In this document: one piece after another, positions 16,166 through 24,497 of the stretch
How positions within the stretch are numbered: position 1 is the stretch's first letter
Layout: every line of letters starts with the position of its first letter
Origin: JAFAGX01 sp035623255
GTDB lineage: Bacteria > Acidobacteriota > Terriglobia > Terriglobales > Acidobacteriaceae
Reading direction: 5' to 3'
NCBI GenBank assembly: GCA_035623255.1
Contig: DASPTU010000060.1
Location: forward strand, 7,961-71,960
Length of the DNA: 64,000 nucleotides
Notes under the pieces: model-generated
Told to the model about the DNA's origin: nothing
Database searches by the model: none
The model's input: only the letters and a program-made list of their open reading frames with translations
Position numbers and translations under genes: made by a program

Positions 16166-19100
16166 CTAGAAATAGAACTTCGCCGCGCACTGCATCAGTC
16201 GAGGAGCGGCAGCACTGATCACCTCTCCGAAGTTGGCACTGCTTATGTTGCCGTTGACCGCTGCGGGCCCATAGAACTGGGCGTGGTTGAAGAAGTTGAA
16301 TGCCTCCAGGCGCAGCTCCAGGAACTTGGACTCCGAGAACCGCACGTTTTTCTGCACCGCCATATCAAAGTTATAAATTCCCGGCCCATCAAAAAATCGT
16401 CGCGGAGAATTGCCGAGTTGACCGAGCGACGGGAGGCTGAAGAGAGCCGTGTTGAACGCGGGAGCTCCGTGACGGGGATTAGTATTGAGGTCAAGAATGC
16501 CGGGAGCAACATTAGGAGTATCCACGCCATTGTTATTAATGCCGTTCGGAATTGTTCCCAAAAGTGATGTATCGTTGTTGTTGAATAAGGTTACAGGAAA
16601 ACCTGTTGCGAAACGGCTCACTCCAGAAACTGCCCAACCTTGCGTCCATTGGTTCTCGCGGTGAAGTAGCTTATTGACGGGCAGCCGCCAGTTGTAGCTC
16701 ACCACGAAGTTGTGCCGCATGTCGAAGGCGGAGAGCGCCCGGCTTAACTCTGGGTTAATCGGGTTCACGGCTTCCGCCAGGCTCGAAGACTCGTCGAGCG
16801 ATTTGCTGTACGTATAGCCGGCCATAAATTCGAGAGGGCCTGAATTGTGGCGAAGGTTGATCTGAAGTGCGTTGTAATCTGAATTAGCCATGGTTTTCTG
16901 GTAAGTGACTGCCGCGAACTGCGAACTGAACGGCCCTCGCGTCCCGCGAACGACCGCGCCCGAAGATCTGATATAGGTACCGCTTTCACCAAAAGGCCCG
17001 CATGTCGGTGTTCCCGGCATGACCTCGTTCGGCTGGCTGAGACTCATACAAAGCGCAGGGTTACCTGGATTGGCTGATGTGAGCACCAATAAATGGTGCG
17101 CCTCCGACCCAACGTAACTGACACTCAACAATGTCCCGGGTGTTACTTGTCGCTCGAGTGAAAGTGTGTAGCTTTCCGTGTAGGGCGGTACGTTGCCATG
17201 AAAGAAAGACGGCACTCCGGTAATCGGAAGGTACTGCGACCAGTCAACATTTGCATTGGGATTGCGTGTCGAAGCACCCATAGGAGGAAAGTTAAGCGGA
17301 AAGCGTTGTCCGACGCTCTGCCCGCTCGCCGCCGTAACGAAAGGAGTGGCAAACAGTGGAGGTGCTACGCTTGAATACGTATACCCGTAAGGGGGATTGG
17401 CGCTCATAATCCCCGCAGATAGTCCTTCGAAAGCTGTGTAGTAGAGGCCATAACCGGCGCGGATTGCGCTTGCCCCATTTGCGCCCAGCAATTTCGCTAA
17501 CATTCCATTCTGTGCGTCCGGCGAGAAGGAAACACCAATACGGGGGGCAACATTGTCATATTTTGTGGGAGCAAGACTTCTCGGAACCCCAGCATCACCC
17601 GGAAAGACCAATCCTTGCGGTGCGCCGGGGTACACGCGAGATTGCTCGCCCAGGATCAGGGTTTGAAGTTGATTGTACTTTTCGTACCACGGGGAGATCA
17701 CGTCCCAACGAAGTCCGTAATCTAGCCTGAGGTTCGATTTCAGCTTCCAAGTGTCTTGTGCAAACACACCGATGTATCTGTTGCGGTTGTAGAACGGCTG
17801 AGAGTCTCCCTGGGTGTAGCTGCTGGCAATGCCGAGGAGAAAGTCGGCGAAGTCCACTCCGGTTTCGGTTCCTTGAAACAGGAAAGCTCCATTAAAGACG
17901 ACATTCGGGTGAGTATTAATCTGATCAAAATGGGACTCGCCGCCAACTCTGAGCGTGTGCTTCCCGATAATTCTGGAGAAATTATCCATCCACTGGAAGG
18001 TGTTATTCGCTTGTGTCAACCCTGTGGTGTTCAGACCGAAGGTGAAATCGTTGAACGACACGTTCTCTACACCTTCAATCTTGGGAGCGAGGGGCACGAT
18101 TCCAGGCGCGCCTTTCGAGTCAACAAAACCTTGAGAAGCTAGACTCGGGCCAACCCCGCCAATTGGCTCGCCAGCGTTGTTGGCAGAACGCATGTAGCTG
18201 AAATGAAGTTCGTTGAGCGCTGTCGTTCCAATTGCCTTCGTGGTAGCGAAACTCAGCAGTTGTGCCCGTCCAAAGGTCATTGCGTTGAATCCTGGAACGC
18301 TCGCTCCCCCGACCCCAGTCGGATACGGATTATTCAGCGCGTAGTCGTCGACAAAGTAATACAGAGCGATGGAACCGAAAAAAGTGTCGGCATCGATCCT
18401 GACTCCCGACTTGTCATCGCGAAGACTTTGGTTAAAGGCAGAGGTCGAAAATGCCGACGCCTTTTCGTTCGGCATCGGAATGTAGCGCAGCAGCACTTTC
18501 GACGGCACAGTCCATGCAGCTTCTGGAATCCGGGCATTGGGGAGGACACATTCTGAGGGTCTTGTACAGCCGGGTGTATAGTACCGTTCCCCTACGTAGA
18601 CCGGATAACCAAGTCGTTGCCAAAGCGATTGCGCCCATGCCTGCCCATTCACCGTCCCTGTAAGCGAACCAGCCAGATCGGAAAGGTTACCCGTTCTGTC
18701 GGCAAAACTCGGAACAGAGATTCGTCCCGTGTCTATGCCCTGAGTCATTTGCGTGCCTTGGTAGTCCGCAAAGAAAAAGACCTTGTCTCGTCGAATAGGA
18801 CCGCCCAGTGTCCCCCCAAACTGGTTTTGGGAGAACTGGGCGCGTTGCGTCGAGAAGTAGTTTCTCGCATCCAGATTCGTGTTGCGCAGAAACTCGAAAA
18901 CATCCCCGTGGAATTGATTCGTGCCTGCCTTGGTCATCAGCAAGACCTGCCCGCCGCTGTAGTTGCCATATTGAGCATCGAAATTGTTGGTGAGAACCCG
19001 GAACTCCTGCACCGAGTCCAGATTCGGCACAATGGCTGCGCCCATGTTCACGTCTTCTTCCACATCACTTCCGTTGACGCGAAAGCCATTCGAGGTCTCT

Positions 19101-19723
19101 CGCTGACCGCTGATCGAAAGGTTGCCGGCGTTCAAGTCGCCCGATGGCGGCGTGCTGGTGACGCCACTCATCACGACGGCATTCGGCTGCTGCGAACTGT
19201 TCGGCACAATGCCGGACTGGATGCCCAGCAGATCGGTGAAGCTTCTGCCATTCAATGGAACGCTCGTCATCTTTGTTGTACCGATGGTCTCGCCTCGTTC
19301 GGTATCGGCGAGGTCGATCTGGAGGCGATCAGCCGTGACTTCCACCGTTGTTCTTGCAGAAATGAGAGCCAGCCTCACATTGAGACCGGCCGGCGCTGAA
19401 CCATCTACCACAAGATCGTTTTCAACGTATGGCTCGAATCCGGGAGCTTCAATCCGGAGTTGGTAGTTACCGGGTGTTGGTACAGGCAGACTGAAGGAAC
19501 CATCCTCGCCGGTCGCGCACTTCTTTCGCCAGCTACCCTCCGGGTTCTCGCCCACCACGGTGGCTCCTGAAATCACAGCTCCGCTGGGATCAACAACGAC
19601 TCCGGTGATTGACGCCACCTGTGCCCATCCCGCGCAACACAACACAACAACGGCGCCAGCCAGGAAAACAATAGAGTCAGGAAGAAGATGAGGAATATGT
19701 AAACCACCACTTTCGCGGTTCAT
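16166..19723 (-). CDS. Oar-type TonB-dependent receptor, probably iron-regulated
   Basis: The 1185-residue outer-membrane protein begins with a hydrophobic signal sequence (SIVFLAGAVVVLCCAGWAQV), then a carboxypeptidase-regulatory/CnaB-like domain (ITGVVVDPSGAVISGATVVG), a plug (LNGRSFTDLLGIQSGIVPN) and a long barrel ending in AAKFYF with a terminal Phe. ATG at 19723 is preferred to an upstream start because AAGGAAG lies just before it and the signal peptide then starts properly. The promoter region has a Fur-box-like palindrome and a CRP-type site. No hydrolase is adjacent, so an iron-chelate substrate is more likely than a glycan; this is inferred from regulation. Confidence 0.88.
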   Translation of the reverse strand: MNRESGGLHIPHLLPDSIVFLAGAVVVLCCAGWAQVASITGVVVDPSGAVISGATVVGENPEGSWRKKCATGEDGSFSLPVPTPGNYQLRIEAPGFEPYVENDLVVDGSAPAGLNVRLALISARTTVEVTADRLQIDLADTERGETIGTTKMTSVPLNGRSFTDLLGIQSGIVPNSSQQPNAVVMSGVTSTPPSGDLNAGNLSISGQRETSNGFRVNGSDVEEDVNMGAAIVPNLDSVQEFRVLTNNFDAQYGNYSGGQVLLMTKAGTNQFHGDVFEFLRNTNLDARNYFSTQRAQFSQNQFGGTLGGPIRRDKVFFFADYQGTQMTQGIDTGRISVPSFADRTGNLSDLAGSLTGTVNGQAWAQSLWQRLGYPVYVGERYYTPGCTRPSECVLPNARIPEAAWTVPSKVLLRYIPMPNEKASAFSTSAFNQSLRDDKSGVRIDADTFFGSIALYYFVDDYALNNPYPTGVGGASVPGFNAMTFGRAQLLSFATTKAIGTTALNELHFSYMRSANNAGEPIGGVGPSLASQGFVDSKGAPGIVPLAPKIEGVENVSFNDFTFGLNTTGLTQANNTFQWMDNFSRIIGKHTLRVGGESHFDQINTHPNVVFNGAFLFQGTETGVDFADFLLGIASSYTQGDSQPFYNRNRYIGVFAQDTWKLKSNLRLDYGLRWDVISPWYEKYNQLQTLILGEQSRVYPGAPQGLVFPGDAGVPRSLAPTKYDNVAPRIGVSFSPDAQNGMLAKLLGANGASAIRAGYGLYYTAFEGLSAGIMSANPPYGYTYSSVAPPLFATPFVTAASGQSVGQRFPLNFPPMGASTRNPNANVDWSQYLPITGVPSFFHGNVPPYTESYTLSLERQVTPGTLLSVSYVGSEAHHLLVLTSANPGNPALCMSLSQPNEVMPGTPTCGPFGESGTYIRSSGAVVRGTRGPFSSQFAAVTYQKTMANSDYNALQINLRHNSGPLEFMAGYTYSKSLDESSSLAEAVNPINPELSRALSAFDMRHNFVVSYNWRLPVNKLLHRENQWTQGWAVSGVSRFATGFPVTLFNNNDTSLLGTIPNGINNNGVDTPNVAPGILDLNTNPRHGAPAFNTALFSLPSLGQLGNSPRRFFDGPGIYNFDMAVQKNVRFSESKFLELRLEAFNFFNHAQFYGPAAVNGNISSANFGEVISAAAPRLMQCAAKFYF

Positions 19724-19788
19724 GCTGGCTTCCTTGCTTTTCACCGAATATGAGTTTTGCGAAGAACAATGCACGTGAAATTCCAATT

Positions 19789-19807
19789 GAAAATGAATTT
19801 CATTTTC
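19789..19807. promoter_or_regulatory. Fur-box-like palindrome
   Basis: GAAAATGAATTTCATTTTC is a 19-bp dyad with a single central mismatch and agrees with the E. coli Fur-box consensus at 14 of 19 positions. It lies 66 bp upstream of the TonB receptor start on the minus strand, where a Fur repressor site would be expected. Confidence 0.6.
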
Positions 19808-19834
19808 ATAATCCCAGAACCTTGCCGGCGTGGC

Positions 19835-19850
19835 TGTGACTGAAATCACA
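19835..19850. promoter_or_regulatory. CRP/FNR-family binding site TGTGA-N6-TCACA
   Basis: TGTGACTGAAATCACA carries both perfect CRP half-sites. It is about 112 bp upstream of the TonB receptor start and 28 bp further out than the Fur-like palindrome, a typical order for an activator above a repressor. Confidence 0.6.
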
Positions 19851-20144
19851 CTATTGTGTGTCGGAGGCAGGTGTGGCTCGCGTGTGAAAGGGCGGCGGAA
19901 CGATCCGCTGCGGCTGGGTGCGGCTCCTCGATCGTACGATTACGGCCCCATGCTGGCTGGCGTGCAAGACCAGCCAGCCAATGAAGGCGGAAGTCATACG
20001 CTTACACAGCGGATCACCCATGGCAGAGAGTACCCAGATCCGTGCGACTGGTTCTGTCCACTCCACTTTCACGCTGAAGTCCGAGGTGGGAAGCTTATGT
20101 GATCCCCGCGGAAAGAAAGTTTCGTGCCAGTGCCTCGTTCCCTC

Positions 20145-21176
20145 TCATCGACGCAGATCGGCATAACGCAAGTGGGAGGCAGCTTCCTCCGCCGTGATGT
20201 CGCGTTGTGGCGAGGCCAACATTTCGTATCCCACCATGAACTTGCGCACGTTGGCAGAACGTAGCAGGGGCGGATAAAAATGGGCATGAAAATGCCATTC
20301 GCTGTGGGCCCCATCGGACGGACTCTGGTGGAATCCCATCGAATAGGGAAAGGGGGTTTGAAAGAGGTAGTCATAACAGCTCGTCAGACGTTTGAGGATA
20401 TCTGCCAAATCATCCCGCTGTTCTGATGTGAGCTCAGGGAAGTTAGCGAGGTGGCGCTGGGGAAGCACTAATGTCTCAAAAGGCCAAATCGCCCAGAACG
20501 GAACCACCACCAGGAACTCGCGATTGTGCATCACGATTCTGTCTTTTCGTTCCACTTCCTCGCATACGTAGTCGCAAAGCAAACAAGATCCCTTTACGGC
20601 GCGATGTTCGTATTGAGCAAGCTGCTCTTTCGCCGGCTCGTTGGGCACGCTGGAACTGGCCCAAATCTGGCAATGAGGGTGTGGATTGCTTGCTCCCATC
20701 ATCTCGCCGCGGTTTTCGAAGATCTGTACATATCTCACCGACGGGTTTGCGCTAAGTTCTATGTGTTGCTGAACCCAGGCATCCACCACCTCACGAACAC
20801 CGGAAAGCGGCATGCTGGCAATCGTGAGGTTGTGCCGCCCGGTAAAGCAGAGCACGCGGCACCGGCCAAACTCGATTGCCGCTCGGATCAGCCCACCGTC
20901 TCCTGTGATTTCCGCATGATCCTCGCTGCCGAGTGCGGGATAGTCGTTGTCGAAGACAAAAACTCCGTTGTACTCAGGATTCCGCACGCCACTGGCTCGC
21001 GTATTGCCTGGACACATGTAGCAACGAGCGTCGAACGCGGCCCGGGTCGAGCTGCCTTCGGGCTCCGTCTGCCCCTGCCATGGCCGCTGTATACGGTTCG
21101 GCGAAACTAGAACCCATTCGCGGGTTAGGGGGTTCCAACGGCGATGAGAATGCTTATTTAGGTCCCAGTCGGTCAT
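20145..21176 (-). CDS. galT: Galactose-1-phosphate uridylyltransferase
   Basis: This 343-residue cytoplasmic enzyme transfers UMP from UDP-glucose to galactose-1-phosphate (Leloir pathway). Seen are the zinc cysteines Cys52 and Cys55 (CYMCPG), the active-site NPHPHCQIW with the nucleophilic His168, and the C-terminal GFHQSPSDGAHSEWHFHAHF histidine cluster. The active motif is HPHCQ where most enzymes have HPHPQ. It lies 36 bp after galK and is presumably co-transcribed with it from the operator-bearing promoter at 22.5 kb. No galE is present in this window. Confidence 0.94.
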   Translation of the reverse strand: MTDWDLNKHSHRRWNPLTREWVLVSPNRIQRPWQGQTEPEGSSTRAAFDARCYMCPGNTRASGVRNPEYNGVFVFDNDYPALGSEDHAEITGDGGLIRAAIEFGRCRVLCFTGRHNLTIASMPLSGVREVVDAWVQQHIELSANPSVRYVQIFENRGEMMGASNPHPHCQIWASSSVPNEPAKEQLAQYEHRAVKGSCLLCDYVCEEVERKDRIVMHNREFLVVVPFWAIWPFETLVLPQRHLANFPELTSEQRDDLADILKRLTSCYDYLFQTPFPYSMGFHQSPSDGAHSEWHFHAHFYPPLLRSANVRKFMVGYEMLASPQRDITAEEAASHLRYADLRR

Positions 21177-21212
21177 TCGATTGTTGCGAACCGCAAAGCC
21201 TGCCAGCGCACA

Positions 21213-22388
21213 TCAGCATTGAACCTCACCAGCTGCAGCGCTGGCCGATACAACCCAAATCTGAGCTGCCCGGCCTGTTCGCTTCTCATAAACTGGTGCG
21301 ATCAGGCGCTCAAATTGTGACACAGCATCCCTGTCCACAAGATTGATAGTACAGCCCCCGAAGCCGCCACCCGTCATACGCGCACCAAACACACCCGCTG
21401 TGCTTTCTGACAGCTCGACGAGCAAATCCAGTTCCGGACAACTCACTTGATAATCATCTCGTAAACTGCGATGCGACTCGCCCATAAGACGCCCGAAGCT
21501 TTCCAAATCCTCGCGCTCCAGTGCGGCCGAGGCATCTTTGACCCGCGCATTTTCGGAAATAACATGACGGCATCGCCGATAGATCGTCTCAGGTAGCCTG
21601 TCCCCGTAAGATTCCAAATCAAGCCGGCTTACATCGCGCAACGCTCGTATTCCCGGTAAGTAATCGGACAGTAGGCTAACTCCCTCTTCACACTCGCTTC
21701 GCCTGTTGTTGTACTGGCTGGCAGCATTTTCGTGTTTTACTCCGCTATTGCAAATGACTAGACCCGCTCGCTCGGGTATGGATAGCCAGCGACAATCCAG
21801 GGACCGGCAGTCTAATTCCAGCGCCTGGCCTTCGCGCCCAAAGCACGAGACAAATGGGTCCATGATTCCCACGCGGGCGCCTACAAATTCATTTTCCGCA
21901 CGACGGCAGAGTTCAGCTAACTTGCTGCGCTCAACTGTTAGGCCTGAGTTCGTCAACAACGCAAGCGCTACCACCACCTGGATGGCCGCCGATGAACTCA
22001 GACCCGCGCCTATTGGAACGTCCCCACATATCAGAAGGTCAGCGCCACGCAGAGCATATCCGCAACGTTGCAGGATCCAGACTGGCCCCTCAACAAAGTC
22101 GCTCCAACGTCCTTGGCGTTCTTGCCCGCGTGCAAGAGAAAACTCCGCTTCCTCGCCGAAGTTGGTGGAGAAAGCCCGGATCCTGCCGTCGTTACGCGGC
22201 GCAACTGCTGCCCAAACCGCAAAGTCAATCGCCGCCGGCAGCACGAAACCGTCGTTGTAATCAGTATGTTCTCCAATGAGGTTAATCCGTCCTGGGGCCC
22301 GAAAGAATCGTGGAACGCCTCCATACCGTTGAACAAAGTGCCGCCGCAGTTCCGCAAGCTGCCTCGCGGTGGTTTCCGTGGGGAACAT
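21213..22388 (-). CDS. galK: Galactokinase
   Basis: The 391-residue GHMP kinase phosphorylates galactose at C1. All three family motifs are clear: GRINLIGEHTDYNDGFVLP near the N-terminus (galactokinase signature), DVPIGAGLSSSAAIQV (ATP-binding loop) and GARMTGGGFGGCTINLV near the C-terminus. ATG at 22388 was chosen over upstream starts because GGAAGG precedes it by 6 bases and it leaves a normal N-terminus. It is divergent from the LacI-family regulator gene, with a 14-bp perfect palindrome between them. Confidence 0.94.
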   Translation of the reverse strand: MFPTETTARQLAELRRHFVQRYGGVPRFFRAPGRINLIGEHTDYNDGFVLPAAIDFAVWAAVAPRNDGRIRAFSTNFGEEAEFSLARGQERQGRWSDFVEGPVWILQRCGYALRGADLLICGDVPIGAGLSSSAAIQVVVALALLTNSGLTVERSKLAELCRRAENEFVGARVGIMDPFVSCFGREGQALELDCRSLDCRWLSIPERAGLVICNSGVKHENAASQYNNRRSECEEGVSLLSDYLPGIRALRDVSRLDLESYGDRLPETIYRRCRHVISENARVKDASAALEREDLESFGRLMGESHRSLRDDYQVSCPELDLLVELSESTAGVFGARMTGGGFGGCTINLVDRDAVSQFERLIAPVYEKRTGRAAQIWVVSASAAAGEVQC

Positions 22389-22476
22389 GGCCTGCCTTCC
22401 ACTCCTACGCGATTGTAAGGCCCAAGGAGATAAGGCCAGCATATTACCCTGCAAACCAGATAACCCTCACAATCTG

Positions 22477-22490
22477 AGCAAACGTTTGCT
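22477..22490. promoter_or_regulatory. LacI-type operator O1 (galK/lacI intergenic)
   Basis: AGCAAACGTTTGCT is a perfect 14-bp palindrome with the central CG typical of LacI-family operators. It is placed between the divergent galK and regulator genes, so it could control both. Six more sites of the same pattern lie in this locus at 23.7, 34.6, 38.2, 39.4, 46.5 and 50.0 kb. Confidence 0.8.
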
Positions 22491-22548
22491 TATACCCGCC
22501 ACGTGATAACATGCTGGGCAGACGTACGACGGCTACACTCGCCAAGCC

Positions 22549-23622
22549 ATGGATATTCGGGAGATTGCGCGCAGAGCCAAGGTTTCTACTGCCACGGTGT
22601 CGAGAGCGATTAACCGTGTTCCTACTGTCGATTCTCAGTTGGCCAAGCGGGTTTGGAAGGTAGTCGATGAACTCGGCTATTACCCGAATACCCAGGCACG
22701 CGCACTGGTTTCAGGAAGAAGCCGTATCTTTGGCCTGATTGTTTCAGAAATTACAAACCCGTTTTTTCCGGAGATCGTGCAGACTTTTGAGAATCTTGCA
22801 GTCGAAAATAACTACGAGATTCTGCTGACCTCTACCGTGCATGACCCAAAACGGATGGAGTTGGCCGTTCGACGCATGATTGAACGCCGAGTAGATGGCG
22901 TCGCTATTTTGACGTTCGGAATGGAAGAATATCTGCTCGATCACCTTCGTTTTCGCAAGGTTCCACTGGTATTCATCGACGTCGGACCGGATGCCCGGGG
23001 AATTATAAACATCCGCATCAATTATCAGAATGGAATCCGCCAGGCCGTCCAACACCTGGCCGCATTACGCCACACCCGAATTGCATTTGTGACGGGGCCT
23101 CCGCACTTGAAATCGGCTCTGGCGAGACGGCAAGCCTTCAAGAGCTCGATGACGGAGATTGGGCTTTCCCCCGATTTGATCGTAGCCGGAGATCATCATA
23201 TGGAAGGGGGCATGCGGGCTCTGGTTGAGCTTAACAAGCTGGCCGATCGCCCGACTGCGATCATGTGCTCCAACGATATGACAGCGATCGGGGTGATGCG
23301 AGAAGCTTATGATCACGACATCAGAATACCGGATGACCTCTCGGTCGTTGGTTTCGATGATATTCGCTTGGCAGAATTCACTATTCCTCCACTGACGACG
23401 GTTCAGATGTCACAAAAAGGCCTTGCGCGAATTGCCTTTGAAGCCCTACTTAAGGAAGTTTCCCGTATATCGCCATCCCCTGAACGCACGGAATATGAGC
23501 TAAACACCAGCTTGGTCCTCAGGCATTCCACAGCGCTGGCCGTGCCAGGAGCACATAAGGCAAAACCTGCCGCTTCGAACCGGTCGGGGTCACGCAAGAA
23601 CTCGGCTGCCGCCCACCGCTGA
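22549..23622 (+). CDS. LacI-family transcriptional regulator of the locus
   Basis: The 357-residue protein opens with a LacI helix-turn-helix and hinge helix (IREIARRAKVSTATVSRAIN; NTQARALVSGRSR) followed by a periplasmic-binding-protein-like sugar domain (FGLIVSEITNPFFPEIVQTF; CSNDMTAIGVMREAYDHDIR; VVGFDDIRLAEFTIPPLTTV). It is the only LacI-type gene in the window and sits beside the best operator palindrome. It most likely represses the arabinose/galactose genes and releases them on sugar binding. The effector is unknown. The last 30 residues are a basic, Ser/Ala-rich tail beyond the usual end. Confidence 0.92.
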   Translation: MDIREIARRAKVSTATVSRAINRVPTVDSQLAKRVWKVVDELGYYPNTQARALVSGRSRIFGLIVSEITNPFFPEIVQTFENLAVENNYEILLTSTVHDPKRMELAVRRMIERRVDGVAILTFGMEEYLLDHLRFRKVPLVFIDVGPDARGIINIRINYQNGIRQAVQHLAALRHTRIAFVTGPPHLKSALARRQAFKSSMTEIGLSPDLIVAGDHHMEGGMRALVELNKLADRPTAIMCSNDMTAIGVMREAYDHDIRIPDDLSVVGFDDIRLAEFTIPPLTTVQMSQKGLARIAFEALLKEVSRISPSPERTEYELNTSLVLRHSTALAVPGAHKAKPAASNRSGSRKNSAAAHR

Positions 23623-23691
23623 CCTGCAATTCTGCGCTCTGCGCCTCTCCATCCGTGGGTTAGAATTGTCTGGCAAAGCAGAAAGCTGTAA

Positions 23692-23720
23692 TTGACAAGC
23701 ATTACGGAATAGTCTAGATT
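23692..23720 (+). promoter_or_regulatory. Sigma-70-type promoter of the araD operon
   Basis: TTGACA (23692-23697) and TAGATT (23715-23720) are spaced by exactly 17 bp, a strong vegetative promoter pattern, 73 bp upstream of araD. The LacI-type operator begins 12 bp downstream of the -10 element, where bound repressor would block initiation. Confidence 0.75.
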
Positions 23721-23732
23721 GCCCTAATTCTG

Positions 23733-23746
23733 GGTAAACGATTACT
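23733..23746. promoter_or_regulatory. LacI-type operator O2 (araD operon)
   Basis: GGTAAACGATTACT is an imperfect palindrome of the locus consensus AGTAAACGTTTGCT. It lies just downstream of the araD promoter and about 47 bp before the start codon. Confidence 0.7.
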
Positions 23747-23792
23747 CGCTGAATCGTCGCGGTTGCCCGTCTTGTAAAGGAAAGTTTCAAGG

Positions 23793-24497
23793 ATGCTGCT
23801 CCAACACTTGCGTGAACGGGTACTTGAAGCGAACCTTGAGTTAGTGCGTAAAGGCCTGGTTCTGTACACCTTCGGCAACGTCAGCGGCGTCGCACGCGAG
23901 CAGGGGTTGGTTGTCATAAAGCCCAGTGGGGTCCGCTACGAGGAAATGAAACTGGACCATCTCGTGGTGACCGACTTGACGGGAAAGGTCATAGAAGGCA
24001 AACTGCGACCCTCCTCTGACCTCCCAACTCATCTGGTGCTCTACAATGAGTTTCCCCAGGTTGGCGGCGTCGCCCATACCCACTCCGATTACGCAACCGC
24101 CTGGGCACAAGCCCGCAAAGCGATTCCTTGCTTCGGCACGACTCACGCCGACTATTTCCACGGCCCCGTGCCAGTCACCGCAGTAATGAGCGATCAGGAT
24201 ATCGCCGGGGACTACGAGAAGAACACGGGTGACGCAATCGTCCGCGTCCTGCAGAACACCGACCCTTTATGCACACCCGGCGTACTGGTCGCCAATCATG
24301 GACCATTTACCTGGGGAAAAGATGCTGCAGCTGCCGCTCATAACTCAGTCATTTTGGAAGCCATAGCACGCCTGGCCTACCTCACCACAAATATCGAATC
24401 CACGGCTAAACCCGTCGGCCGTGGACTTCACAACAAGCATTTTTTGAGAAAGCATGGCCCGAACGCCTACTACGGCCAACCAAAGGACAGGCGATGA
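23793..24497 (+). CDS. araD: L-ribulose-5-phosphate 4-epimerase
   Basis: The 234-residue class II aldolase-fold enzyme converts L-ribulose-5-phosphate to D-xylulose-5-phosphate, the last step of bacterial L-arabinose breakdown. Metal and catalytic residues match AraD: Asp76 (SSDLPTH), His95 and His97 (VAHTHSDYATAW), Asp120 (GTTHADYFHG) and His169 (VANHGPFTWG). It is the first gene of an operon; its stop overlaps the symporter start as ATGA. L-fuculose aldolase relatives share the fold, but the kinase and isomerase neighbours favour AraD. Confidence 0.92.
   Translation: MLLQHLRERVLEANLELVRKGLVLYTFGNVSGVAREQGLVVIKPSGVRYEEMKLDHLVVTDLTGKVIEGKLRPSSDLPTHLVLYNEFPQVGGVAHTHSDYATAWAQARKAIPCFGTTHADYFHGPVPVTAVMSDQDIAGDYEKNTGDAIVRVLQNTDPLCTPGVLVANHGPFTWGKDAAAAAHNSVILEAIARLAYLTTNIESTAKPVGRGLHNKHFLRKHGPNAYYGQPKDRR

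Larger units (their letters stand above)
19724..20144. other. Intergenic region between galT and the TonB receptor
   Basis: No gene is supported in these 421 bp. The part next to the receptor holds the two regulatory dyads described separately. The part next to galT (19870-20144) contains only short open frames without ribosome-binding sites, and no terminator hairpin I could recognise. Confidence 0.5.
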
